Source: Kiritimatiellia bacterium
GTDB lineage: Bacteria; Verrucomicrobiota; Kiritimatiellia; SLAD01
Direction: 5' to 3'
DNA: 39,064 nucleotides
Assembly: GCA_007128275.1 (NCBI GenBank)
Contig: SKXR01000038.1
Span: 1 to 39,064 of the forward strand
Position 1 is the first letter of the stretch. Each line of letters opens with the position of its first letter. The translations under genes and the position numbers were made by a program. Shown in pieces: positions 6,827 through 15,295 of the stretch. A model generated the notes under the pieces. That model saw only the letters and a list, made by a program, of their open reading frames with translations, did no database searches and was not told the origin of the DNA.

Positions 6827-7630
6827 TTACAATTTACCGCGCGCCTGTTGCGCATAGGGACTGTTGCCGTACTGCTCCACCACTTTCCGGTACATGTCGC
6901 GCGCCCGTTGGTCCCGCATTTCCTCCAAGGTCTGGGCCGCCTTGAACGTCGCTTCCGGCTGCACGGCGGTTACCGCTTTGAAGAGCACCACCGTGCGCAA
7001 ATAATCCAGCAACCCCGCTTCCGCCATCCCGCGTTGGCGTTTCAGGTCGCCTCGCATGATCTGCGCGCGAGCCGCTTCGGATCGTTCTCCATCGGAGATA
7101 ATGTCGTTGAGATAGTTCTCAAGGCGATCGAGTTGCTCGGCGCCCAAAAGGGCCTCGAAGTACCCCCACCGCATGTTCGGATCCTCACGGCGGTGCGGGG
7201 CGTTCTGGAAAAGCCGCTCGAACGAGCTCAGCGCGGCGGCGTGGTCCCCTTTGGCGTTATTGGCCTGACCGATCATCGCCAGTGCTTCCAGGTCCCAGCC
7301 CAGATGCCGGTATCGTGTGAGCACGCCTTCCAAGGTTGAGATCACCTGATCATAGCGCCGCGCCTGCAGATGTTGACGGGCCTGGTCAAGCTCGGCCGGC
7401 CGGTCCGCCCATGCTTCCCGGTATTGGCCGCGCGCGAAGGTGAGATCACCGCGTTCCGTCGTGAGGATCACATCGCCGTTGGCGCGGGCGCGGATGGCGG
7501 TTCCATCAATACGCCGTCCGTCGGTCAAAATCACATGCGCCGCATCGGACAGGACCGGCCACGCCATCAGGACCGTCATGATCAGGCATAGCCATTGTAT
7601 TCTGCTGCTTGTTGTGTTTCTTGTTTTCAT
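6827..7630 (-). CDS. Secreted TPR protein linked to the Exb operon (267 aa)
   Basis: The start at 7630 (MKTRNTT) was chosen over an upstream in-frame start at 7741 because it has an AAGAAGGTG ribosome site and opens a proper signal peptide (about residues 1-31, ending SDAA). After it comes a small beta-rich motif, HVILTDGRRIDGTAI...ANGDVILTT, and then TPR-like helix pairs to the end. The protein is probably periplasmic. It starts 34 bases after the stop of the 929-residue TPR gene and precedes exbB by 96 bases, in one direction, so it is likely part of the same operon. TPR proteins next to exbB/exbD are thought to act as periplasmic or outer-membrane scaffolds; no specific function can be read from the sequence. 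Confidence 0.85.
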   Translation of the reverse strand: MKTRNTTSSRIQWLCLIMTVLMAWPVLSDAAHVILTDGRRIDGTAIRARANGDVILTTERGDLTFARGQYREAWADRPAELDQARQHLQARRYDQVISTLEGVLTRYRHLGWDLEALAMIGQANNAKGDHAAALSSFERLFQNAPHRREDPNMRWGYFEALLGAEQLDRLENYLNDIISDGERSEAARAQIMRGDLKRQRGMAEAGLLDYLRTVVLFKAVTAVQPEATFKAAQTLEEMRDQRARDMYRKVVEQYGNSPYAQQARGKL

Positions 7631-7664
7631 GGGCGCACCTTCTTCGTTGCTTATCCGTATGGTT

Positions 7665-10454
7665 TTATTGAATCGCTCTGCGACGCGCGTCGGCCCGAAT
7701 GCGCCGCACATCCTCCACGTGATCGCTCCCCGGGAAATCACTCAAGAATTGGATACTCACATCTTCCACGTCTTGATACAGTTCCAGTTCCATCATCAAG
7801 TCTAGGCTTTCCACAAGACTGCGTTCGATGATCGGTCGTAACCGCCTGTTTTCGGGATCCTGCAACAACGCAATGCGCTGGAACGTGGCGAGCGCCTCCT
7901 GCCGGTTGCCCTGCAGCCGCTGGATCTCGCCCAACTTGAACTGCGCCCGCTGATTGACAATGTTGTCCTGCGAAAGCCGGAGAATATCGTTGAGCGCGGT
8001 GAGGGCCGGGTTGTACTGCTCCAATTCCCTGTGCGAATCGGCCAACAGAAAGCGCGCCTCGTAAAAGAACGACGTGTTCGGGAAGCGTTCCAACAGGTCG
8101 TTCAAGGCCGAAACGGCTTCCGCATGATTCCCTTGATGGTTATAGGCATAGCCCAGGCCATGCAGCGCGAGTTCCAGCATCTGGCGCTGTTCCGTGGTTT
8201 CGAGCACGCGGCGATACGCCGGGATGACATCTTCGTAGAGCCCATTGTCGAGCATCAGTTGCCCAATGCGCGTGAATTCCTCCGGGGAATAGGCGTCCGG
8301 CGTGGCGATCATGCGACGGAACGCATCGCGCGCGATTTCCGTTTCGCCGATCTCGAACGCGGAGCTAACCAGCGCGAACAGCGCACTGCGTCCTTCTTCG
8401 GAATCCGGATACTCCCGCGCCAGTTGTTCAAACGTGGCGGCGGCCTCCGAGGATTGGCCCAGCGCCAATTGGATCGCGCCCTTGTCCCGCATGGCGGGCG
8501 GGGCCAGAGACGATTCCGGATGGCGGCGCAGGAAATGGTCATACGCCGCAATGCCCCGTTGACGATAGGTCTCGACCTGCTCCTCCGGCTCGCGGATACG
8601 TCCGTAACAATACCCCACGAAGAAGAGCGATCGTTCCAACAACCCCGCGTTCCGTTCCGCATCTTCGGGACGCGCATTGTCCGGAGGATTATCCACGCTC
8701 AACCACCGCACGATCTGCCCGTACGACTGGATGGCCTCGGCGTACTTCTGCTGTTTCTGCTGGGTATCGGCCAGCAGGAATTGGCCGCGAATCCGGTCAT
8801 GACCGGGACGGGACGCTTCTACGTACCGGCGGAACAACGACTCCGCCTCTTCGAAATCCTTGCTCTGATAGGCGCTATGCGCCATGGCAAAGAGGGCACG
8901 CAGGAAAAAACGGTCGCGCGGATAATTTTCGACAATCCGCTGATAATAGTGCGCAGCCGCCTCCCGCTCGCCTGCGGCTTCGCTACGACGCGCCATATCG
9001 AAGAGCAACGCCGGCGCACGTTCATGATTCGGGAAGCCATCGAAATAGTCACCGAAGATGGCATTGTACATCTCCTCGTTTTCCTGCTCGACGTACATGC
9101 GTCCGGCGATCAACAGGGCGTTGGCGGCCACGTTGTTGTTGGGGAAGCGCTCGGAAAGGTACGAGGACATCATCAAGACATGAAGTTCATCTTCGAGGTG
9201 GGCATAACTCAGCAGCAGGTTGGCGAGGGCGCGGATGGATGGATCGCCTTCGGGGAAAGCGTTGAGAATGCGCAGATACTCTTCAATCGCCTGCTTGTAG
9301 TCACGCTGACGGAACAGATCGTCCGCATGCGTGTACTGCGCCTGGGCGGCGCCCGTCATGTGTTCGCCAAAGTCGATATTCACGCTGCGGCCGTATTCAT
9401 TCTCCAGCATATTGACCAATTCCCGGCCACGCATGCCGGCTTCGGCGCCCCATTCGCTGGTGCCGTACTTTCCGAATACGTTATAATATTCGGTTAAGGC
9501 CCGTTGAATCGCTCCCAGGATTTCCCGTTCCGGAGCGTTTTGCCCGCGAAGTTCGCGGACCTGCTTTTCATACAGTTCGCCCAGCAAGAAACGCGCGCCG
9601 GCCACGGGACTCATCGCCGAGGGGAAGTTTTGTTTCCGCAGCAAATCGTCGATCTTATTCAGGTCGGACATATACCGCTGCAACAATTCGCGGGCGCCGG
9701 CATCGTTGCCCCGTACCATTTCGACATGGGCCATGACACTAATGGATTGGCCGAACCAGAGGTCATAGCCCCCCCACTGAATTTCTTCGCACAACTCAAA
9801 GGATTGTTTCAGGTAGTTTTCGCGTTCCTCGCCGCTCTTTTCGCGGCCCAACTGCAGGAAAAGTCGTGCCAGATCCATTTGGAGTCGACGCTCGGCATTC
9901 GGATCGTCCAAGCCGGCGTTGAGGAGTCTGCGATACGCTTGAGCGGCGCCTTCCCGGTCGCGCATCCGTTCGAGCATTTGCCCATATTGATAGGCGGCGT
10001 CCTGATAAAAGCGGAGCAGATCGGGATCGGTGGGGGTGCGATCCTTATACCGCTCAAAAAAGGCGTCATAGATCGCTCGCGCCTGATCCGTCTCACCGAT
10101 GCGGAAATAGCCCTGGGCGATGCGTAATTGGAGGGCGTGACGCTGGGGGTGATCGTCCGGCATGGTCTTGGCCAATTCCTCGGCCTCGGCGAATCGACGC
10201 TGGGCGATAAGAATTTCGCCTTGAATCCGGGTGGCGCGATCTCGCTGGTCGGGATGAAGGCGCAACACGGCGTCCACCACGCGGTTGGCGAGATCAGAAA
10301 ATCCCAACTCGATCAGGCCGGAGGCAAACTCGAATTCCCGATCCACATCCATGGACGCTTTCGCCGGAGTCGCGACGAAAGGAGACAGGATCAACATGGT
10401 CACGGCCACGGCAACGCGGATGGAATCTTTCACATTCAGCACCTTTCCCGTCAT
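7665..10454 (-). CDS. Large secreted tetratricopeptide-repeat protein (929 aa)
   Basis: A signal peptide at residues 1-33 (hydrophobic VAVAVTMLILSPFVATPAKA) is followed almost wholly by TPR and Sel1/BamD-like helical repeats, for example EAVSALNDLLERFPNTS, AAATFEQLAREYPDSEEG and YYQRIVENYPRDRF. The recurring ERFPN/EYPDS/ENYPRD turns are typical of BamD/YbgF/CpoB-type TPRs. No enzyme domain is seen. It heads the string TPR-TPR-exbB-exbD-exbD-toroid-toroid and has a possible promoter at 10526-10554. The likely role is a periplasmic scaffold that works with the motor, inferred only from position. A weak GGGAT precedes the ATG. Confidence 0.87.
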   Translation of the reverse strand: MTGKVLNVKDSIRVAVAVTMLILSPFVATPAKASMDVDREFEFASGLIELGFSDLANRVVDAVLRLHPDQRDRATRIQGEILIAQRRFAEAEELAKTMPDDHPQRHALQLRIAQGYFRIGETDQARAIYDAFFERYKDRTPTDPDLLRFYQDAAYQYGQMLERMRDREGAAQAYRRLLNAGLDDPNAERRLQMDLARLFLQLGREKSGEERENYLKQSFELCEEIQWGGYDLWFGQSISVMAHVEMVRGNDAGARELLQRYMSDLNKIDDLLRKQNFPSAMSPVAGARFLLGELYEKQVRELRGQNAPEREILGAIQRALTEYYNVFGKYGTSEWGAEAGMRGRELVNMLENEYGRSVNIDFGEHMTGAAQAQYTHADDLFRQRDYKQAIEEYLRILNAFPEGDPSIRALANLLLSYAHLEDELHVLMMSSYLSERFPNNNVAANALLIAGRMYVEQENEEMYNAIFGDYFDGFPNHERAPALLFDMARRSEAAGEREAAAHYYQRIVENYPRDRFFLRALFAMAHSAYQSKDFEEAESLFRRYVEASRPGHDRIRGQFLLADTQQKQQKYAEAIQSYGQIVRWLSVDNPPDNARPEDAERNAGLLERSLFFVGYCYGRIREPEEQVETYRQRGIAAYDHFLRRHPESSLAPPAMRDKGAIQLALGQSSEAAATFEQLAREYPDSEEGRSALFALVSSAFEIGETEIARDAFRRMIATPDAYSPEEFTRIGQLMLDNGLYEDVIPAYRRVLETTEQRQMLELALHGLGYAYNHQGNHAEAVSALNDLLERFPNTSFFYEARFLLADSHRELEQYNPALTALNDILRLSQDNIVNQRAQFKLGEIQRLQGNRQEALATFQRIALLQDPENRRLRPIIERSLVESLDLMMELELYQDVEDVSIQFLSDFPGSDHVEDVRRIRADARRRAIQ

Positions 10455-10525
10455 ATCATCCCACTAAAAGGCGGTCACTGGTTCAATCGTGAAACAGTCC
10501 GCCAACATGCTCCATAGCGTGAAGG

Positions 10526-10554
10526 AGCGTAATTGATAACCCCAGGATCGTCAA
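10526..10554 (-). promoter_or_regulatory. Putative promoter of the TPR-exb operon
   Basis: On the minus strand TTGACG (10554-10549) is followed by a 17-base spacer and TACGCT (10531-10526). The -35 box is good and the -10 box is poor (3 of 6). It would give a leader of about 65 bases before the 929-residue TPR gene. It is the best candidate in the 167-base spacer. Confidence 0.33.
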
Positions 10555-10560
10555 GTGCCG

Positions 10561-10591
10561 ACGCGCACGACGCGGGGACGCGCACGACGCG
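10561..10591. repeat. Direct 14-bp repeat, period 17
   Basis: ACGCGCACGACGCG occurs at 10561-10574 and again at 10578-10591, separated by GGG. It lies between the end of the Sll1863-type gene and the possible promoter of the TPR operon. It may be a simple slippage repeat or a binding site; nothing decides between them. Confidence 0.6.
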
Positions 10592-10621
10592 CGACGAACC
10601 CGAGAGCCACCACGCCTTCTC

Positions 10622-10915
10622 TTAGTGCTTCCTGAATTTCGCCCCGGCTTCCTTGAAACCCAGCTTGAGCGATTCCCATGAGGCGTTCAGCCCGGCCTTG
10701 AGCGAAGCCCACGCCTCGTCACCGGCAGCGCCGAATTCCTTCAGTTGGTCGCGGGCTTCCGCCATCTGCGTTTCCAACGCATCAATCTGTTCTTGCATCC
10801 CGTGTTGAGCGTCCGCGCTCGCCCCTTTGGCTTGCGCTTTCAACTTATCGAGTTCCGCGTGCCATTCATCCAGCTGCGCCTGCAGTTTCTGTTGATATAA
10901 TTTTCTGTCACTCAT
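10622..10915 (-). CDS. Small coiled-coil protein of the Sll1863 stress-response type
   Basis: The 97-residue protein is almost all charged helix: YQQKLQAQLDEWHAELDKL, a coiled coil through residue 60, then an Ala-rich WASLKAGLNASWESLKLGF segment. This pattern (QAQLDEW...AAGDEAW..LK.G...AW..LK) is that of a widespread small family named after cyanobacterial Sll1863; its biochemical role is unknown. The start at 10915 has a strong AAGGAGAAAGCAC ribosome site and overlaps the stop of the flavoprotein gene as ATGA, so translation is coupled. It is the third gene of the lipid-methylation cluster. Confidence 0.82.
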   Translation of the reverse strand: MSDRKLYQQKLQAQLDEWHAELDKLKAQAKGASADAQHGMQEQIDALETQMAEARDQLKEFGAAGDEAWASLKAGLNASWESLKLGFKEAGAKFRKH

Positions 10916-12336
10916 GTGCTTTCTCCTTCTGTCGTGTCGGATTGATACGCGGCAACACATTTCTCATAGAGATCAGGGAAGGCGCCTTCCGGATCGTAGC
11001 GCGATTTGAGTCGCCCATAGGCATCACGATTGTAGTGCGACCAGAATTCCGTCTCCGTGAAGAACGAAGTGGAGTAGAGCGACTTCTTGCCGCCCAGCCG
11101 GGCTACTTCTTTTTCCACAAGCCGGTTGTAATGGCCCGGCGGATGACCACTCCGTACGCCGCCCCAGAAACCAAAGTTGATATACAATACATCCGGATCG
11201 GTTTGATACAAGGGATAGACATTCTCCGTGCGGAACGCCTGAGCGGGACAGATCCATACCGGCCGTATACCAATTCGCTCGTTCAGAAATTCCAAAAACC
11301 GGGGCGCGTGCTCCACCGGGATCTCCACATCCTGAATCACCCACTCTACGGATGGCATGAGTCCAATCCGTTGCAGCAGACGCCCGCGTTCGTTCCAGTC
11401 GCGCAGCTTCCAGTACGTCGTGGAATTCAGCAAGCCCATCGAACCCGCCAGAAAACGCAATACGGGGTTCTCCATTCCAAAAGCGCGGGAGCACCAAAAC
11501 CAATCGGTATCCCAGCGCCAAATGTAATCGCGGGTCGTGAGGACATCCCCGTCTTTCCGCCGGATCGAATGATAATACACCTTCATGAAGGTATACCGGC
11601 TTACCGCTTCCGCGTGATCGATGAAATGCCCCTCGGTCCGATACAGCTCATGGTTCCCAAAGGCCGTACCGTCCATGAACGCGGCCCCGTCCGCGCGGTT
11701 ACGATGCTTCCGACAGGCCTCCGCCAAATCATGGAAATAGGAGTCGGGATCGGCGGCCTTCGCATGCGTAAGCCGCACATAGGAACGCACCGGCACGAGC
11801 CGTATCCATAGCCGAAGCGCATAGCCCAGCGTCCCGTACGAATTGGGGAACCCATAGAAAAGATCGCGCTGCTCATTATCCGGACGCGCCAACACCGTAC
11901 GCCCCTCCCCCGTCAACACCTCGACCGCTTGCAGAGTCTCGTGCACAAACCCGTACCGGAACGACGAAGACTCGATGCCCCCGCCGGTGACGGCGCCGCC
12001 AACCGTGATGGATTTCAGTTGGGGCACCACGGCCGGCATCAAGCCGTGCGGCAACGTCGCATCCACCAGCGTCTCGTACGGGGTCATGCCTTCCACTTCG
12101 GCCACCCGGTTCTCCGGGTCCACCGCGATGACATGGTTGAAATCAGTGACGTCGAGACGTTCGGCGCGGGTGGGCGCCGGCCGTACCCGAAACAGATTCG
12201 ATGTGCGCTTGCCGAGGCGCGGCGTGCGTCCGCGTTGCCGGGCCTCCGCGAACTGCTTGATCAGCCGGTCCCGGCGCATCGCAAAAGACCGGCGCCGGGA
12301 TTCGGATGCAATCCCGCTGTTATCGTACCGGCGCAT
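10912..12336 (-). CDS. FAD-binding oxidoreductase of the DHCR24/TmsA type
   Basis: The 474-residue flavoprotein has a PCMH-type FAD-binding domain at about 60-200 (FNHVIAVDPENRVAEVEG, PQLKSITVGGAVTGGGIESSS, DLFYGFPNSYGTLGYALRL). The C-terminal half resembles DHCR24 and bacterial TmsA/BfaA (GGKKSLYSTSFFTETEFW, RYDPEGAFPDLYEKCV). In actinobacteria such a reductase pairs with a Cfa-like methyltransferase to reduce the 10-methylene group to a 10-methyl branch on membrane fatty acids. Here the methyltransferase gene lies directly upstream and overlaps by 17 bases, which supports the same job by inference. The start at 12336 was chosen because it opens within the end of that gene and follows a GGAGGGGG run; a later ATG at 12279 is possible. 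Confidence 0.85.
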   Translation of the reverse strand: MRRYDNSGIASESRRRSFAMRRDRLIKQFAEARQRGRTPRLGKRTSNLFRVRPAPTRAERLDVTDFNHVIAVDPENRVAEVEGMTPYETLVDATLPHGLMPAVVPQLKSITVGGAVTGGGIESSSFRYGFVHETLQAVEVLTGEGRTVLARPDNEQRDLFYGFPNSYGTLGYALRLWIRLVPVRSYVRLTHAKAADPDSYFHDLAEACRKHRNRADGAAFMDGTAFGNHELYRTEGHFIDHAEAVSRYTFMKVYYHSIRRKDGDVLTTRDYIWRWDTDWFWCSRAFGMENPVLRFLAGSMGLLNSTTYWKLRDWNERGRLLQRIGLMPSVEWVIQDVEIPVEHAPRFLEFLNERIGIRPVWICPAQAFRTENVYPLYQTDPDVLYINFGFWGGVRSGHPPGHYNRLVEKEVARLGGKKSLYSTSFFTETEFWSHYNRDAYGRLKSRYDPEGAFPDLYEKCVAAYQSDTTEGEST

Positions 12337-13471
12337 AACCGCCCGGCACCCCCTCCCTCGACAACACGAATTGCCATAAATGCACGTTTCGCGCGCGGAA
12401 AGAACCGGCGCAGGAAAGCAGATAATACGTCCACATCCGGTAAAAGGTGTCGCCGTATTCCTCTCGAAACGACGGCCAGTGACGATCCACATTCCGGAAC
12501 CACGCCATCAGTGTGTGATCGTAATCCGCGCCGATATTATGAAGATCCTCGAGCATGAACCGGCCCTGTATCGCGCGCATCACTTGCTCGAGCGAAGGCA
12601 ACTGGCCGCCGGGAAAAATATACTTGGTGAACCACGGATCACTGGTGCGCTTGGTGACGTTGCACCCAATGGTATGCAATAGCACCAAACCGTCCTTGCG
12701 CAGGCAGCGATCCAGGAGGGTCATGAAATCGCGGTAATTACGCGCACCCACATGTTCCAGCATGCCGATGGAAACAATGCGGTCATAGACGCCCGACGCC
12801 TGGCGATAATCCGCATGCACAATCTCCACCGGCAGGTCGCGGCAAAACGTACGGGCATACTCCACCTGCTGCCGGGAGATGTTGTAGGAAGTGACCCGGC
12901 ATCCGTACCGCGCGGCGGCAAACCGGGCAAAACCGCCCCACCCTCCGCCCAGCTCCAGAATGTGGTCCCCTTTCGCAAGATGCAATTTGCGGCAGACCAG
13001 ATCCAGCTTGGCTTCCTGCGCCTCCGCCAGGGTATCGGCCCCCTTCCAGTAAGCGCACGTGTACTGCATCCAAGGGTCGAGCATCTTCTCAAAGAAACGA
13101 TTACCCAAGTCGTAATGCAGTTCGGCCACCCGCCGGGAACGCACCGGGCTTTGGAGGTTAAACAGGCGGGCCTTCATCCACGCCGCCGCAAATTTCGGGT
13201 CGCGAATCCGGCCGTTCAGCTTGGCACGTAACACGCGATGAAAGAACTCGTCCAGTTGATCGACATCCCACCAACGCTCCATGTAGGCCTCGCCCAACCC
13301 GAGATTTCCTTCCGCCATAACGCGGTCAAAGAACCGATCGTCATGGACCTGCACATCCCAAGGGTTATCGCCACCCAATCGCACATCCGCCTCGGCCAGC
13401 AGAGAAGCCAACGCCTCTTCGGTTATCGAGGGTGGTGTCGGACGGCTCGATATATCGACAGCCGTATTCAT
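12320..13471 (-). CDS. Cyclopropane-fatty-acyl-phospholipid synthase family methyltransferase
   Basis: The 383-residue enzyme carries the SAM-binding motif ILELGGGWGGFARFAA (about 171-186), the family signature MQYTCAYWKGADTLAEAQEAK (in part, residues 135-155), the FEKMLDPW segment, and the later GMLEHVG and HTIG motifs. The family methylates double bonds of membrane phospholipid acyl chains. With the DHCR24-like reductase next to it, the product may be a 10-methyl rather than a cyclopropane chain. The start at 13471 (MNTAVD) gives the usual family length; an ATG ten codons upstream at 13501 is the alternative, and neither has a good ribosome site. It lies 60 bases after serA. Confidence 0.9.
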   Translation of the reverse strand: MNTAVDISSRPTPPSITEEALASLLAEADVRLGGDNPWDVQVHDDRFFDRVMAEGNLGLGEAYMERWWDVDQLDEFFHRVLRAKLNGRIRDPKFAAAWMKARLFNLQSPVRSRRVAELHYDLGNRFFEKMLDPWMQYTCAYWKGADTLAEAQEAKLDLVCRKLHLAKGDHILELGGGWGGFARFAAARYGCRVTSYNISRQQVEYARTFCRDLPVEIVHADYRQASGVYDRIVSIGMLEHVGARNYRDFMTLLDRCLRKDGLVLLHTIGCNVTKRTSDPWFTKYIFPGGQLPSLEQVMRAIQGRFMLEDLHNIGADYDHTLMAWFRNVDRHWPSFREEYGDTFYRMWTYYLLSCAGSFRARNVHLWQFVLSREGVPGGYAPVR

Positions 13472-13531
13472 TGTATGTACGCTACCAAGCGCGTGGCACA
13501 TTGCAAGTACGGACTCACAACGAAGTGCCGC

Positions 13532-15109
13532 TCACAAACCGATGTAGAACCCCGTATGCGCCTGGATTTCGTCGGCCACGCGCCGGACCAGTTCCGGCGA
13601 CGCAGGCTGATTAATCTTGAGCAACGCCAGCGACTGGGTACCCTTCGAATTGTGCGGGTTGCGCACGTCGTCGATGTTGATGTTCTCGGCGGCCAGCGCG
13701 GCGGCGATCCGACCCAACACGCCGGGCCGATCCTCGTAGGTGAAAATCACCGTGTGCCCTTTCGGCTCAAAGTACAGCTTGTCGAAATCGCTGATCCGCG
13801 AGATCATGAGGTTCCCTTCCGCCACGGTGCCGCGCACGCTGGCGGTGAATAACTGATCCGCGCCGGTGTGTGCGGTAAAGTCCACGGTAATGGAATTCTC
13901 GTAACCCTTGGTCGGGTCCGTCTTCCGATCCCGATAATCAATGCCCATCTCCTTCAGGTATTCCAGCGCGGCGGCATAATCCATGGAGCGGTCAAAATCC
14001 TTGTTCAACGCCGCGACCATCGGCAACAACAACCATTGCGCGTAGGGCTTGAGGGTGCCGTAGAAACTGGTTTCAATCTGTTTGACATGATGATCCAAGC
14101 CCACCATGGAGCGGCATAACCGCGCCAACGTGTATGCCAACTCGCCGTACTCCTCGTCGAGGCCCGCCGGAATGTCGCGGTTCACCACGAAACTGGTGAT
14201 CCCCATGTCATCATATTCAATGAGCTCCTCGGCGGCGCGGCGCGCCGCATGGGTGTTGGCCTCGACCGTACTGGCCCCGAGATGAGGCAACAGGAGGTCG
14301 GCAATGTCGGCAATGGGTTTGGGGCCCGCCTCGTCCTTCGGGTACACGTCGTTGAGCAAACGAAGTCGCCGCTCCTCTTTCCATTGCCGAAAGGCGTCTT
14401 CATTGACGATCCCGGCCCGCGCGCAATTGACGATCGTGGCGCCGGGTTTCATGAGTGAGAGCAATTCCTCATTCACGATGCCGCGTGTCTGATCGTTTTC
14501 CGGAATATGCAGCGACACATAATCCGATTCCCGAAAGATCGTGGGCAAGTCGGTCAGTTCGATATTCAGGTCACGCGCGCGTTCTTCCGAGATGACGGGA
14601 TCATAGCCCAACGCGCGCACCTCAAAGCCTTGGAGACGGCGCAACAACAACTTCCCGATGGCGCCCAACCCGACGATACCCACGGTCTTTCCCGCCAGTT
14701 CGCGTCCCATGAACTTGCTTTTTTCCCATTTCCCCGCTCGCACGGAAGGATCGGCCTGCACGATATGCCGCGCATCCGCGAGGATCATCGCAATGACCTC
14801 CTCCGCCACGGCATTGGCGTTGGCGCCCGGCGTGTTCATGACGTCGATCCCCTTGCGACGGGCGTGTTGGGTGTCGATGGTGTTGTATCCGGCTCCCGCG
14901 CGAATGATCAGGCGCAGGGCGGGCAATGCGTCGATGACCTCGGCGGTAATCTTTTCGCTCCGCACAAGCAGCGCGTAGACATCGGGATGCGCGGCAACCA
15001 ATTCGGCCAGCGGCGTCTCTGCATCGTGAACCACGCTATATCCGCCGTGCTGCTCGAGGATGTCCCGGGCAAGGGATTCGAGTTTCGTCGGGATCAGTAC
15101 CTTTTTCAT
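13532..15109 (-). CDS. serA: D-3-phosphoglycerate dehydrogenase
   Basis: The 525-residue enzyme is the long type that begins serine synthesis by oxidising 3-phosphoglycerate. Visible parts are the catalytic/substrate domain (RAGAGYNTIDTQHARRKGI), the NAD-binding fold with GIVGLGAIGKLLLRRL (about 145-160), the catalytic His region LLPHLGASTVEANTHAARR, an intervening domain, and a C-terminal ACT domain beginning HTVIFTYEDRPGVLGRIAA. The ACT domain is where serine feedback acts in relatives. An AAGG site precedes the ATG at 15109. It is followed by the lipid-methylation genes on the same strand. Confidence 0.96.
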   Translation of the reverse strand: MKKVLIPTKLESLARDILEQHGGYSVVHDAETPLAELVAAHPDVYALLVRSEKITAEVIDALPALRLIIRAGAGYNTIDTQHARRKGIDVMNTPGANANAVAEEVIAMILADARHIVQADPSVRAGKWEKSKFMGRELAGKTVGIVGLGAIGKLLLRRLQGFEVRALGYDPVISEERARDLNIELTDLPTIFRESDYVSLHIPENDQTRGIVNEELLSLMKPGATIVNCARAGIVNEDAFRQWKEERRLRLLNDVYPKDEAGPKPIADIADLLLPHLGASTVEANTHAARRAAEELIEYDDMGITSFVVNRDIPAGLDEEYGELAYTLARLCRSMVGLDHHVKQIETSFYGTLKPYAQWLLLPMVAALNKDFDRSMDYAAALEYLKEMGIDYRDRKTDPTKGYENSITVDFTAHTGADQLFTASVRGTVAEGNLMISRISDFDKLYFEPKGHTVIFTYEDRPGVLGRIAAALAAENINIDDVRNPHNSKGTQSLALLKINQPASPELVRRVADEIQAHTGFYIGL

Positions 15110-15258
15110 GTTGGGCCTTGCAAAATCGGGTTTTCGGATCGGTCAGTTAAGGCCCCGCAGCTTAACGGGGGAGACGGGAACGAATCAAGCGCGGAGTGGA
15201 ACACGGGGCAGGACGGCCTTCTACGCGCTGCCGATGCGCTTGTTCTGGAATTGCCTGC

Positions 15259-15287
15259 TTGACCGCGTCCCTGCCCGCTCCTATTGT
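15259..15287 (+). promoter_or_regulatory. Putative promoter with start codon at or next to the transcript start
   Basis: TTGACC at 15259-15264, a 17-base spacer and TATTGT at 15282-15287. The ATG of the BamD-like gene is at 15296, nine bases past the -10 box, so the transcript would have a leader of only one or two bases. There is no Shine-Dalgarno sequence before that ATG. Confidence 0.45.
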
Positions 15288-15295
15288 ACTCGGCC

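Noticed and set aside
8031..9497. 488-codon open frame on the plus strand
   Set aside because: It lies wholly opposite the 929-residue TPR gene, has no recognisable domain, and long antisense frames are expected at this GC content.
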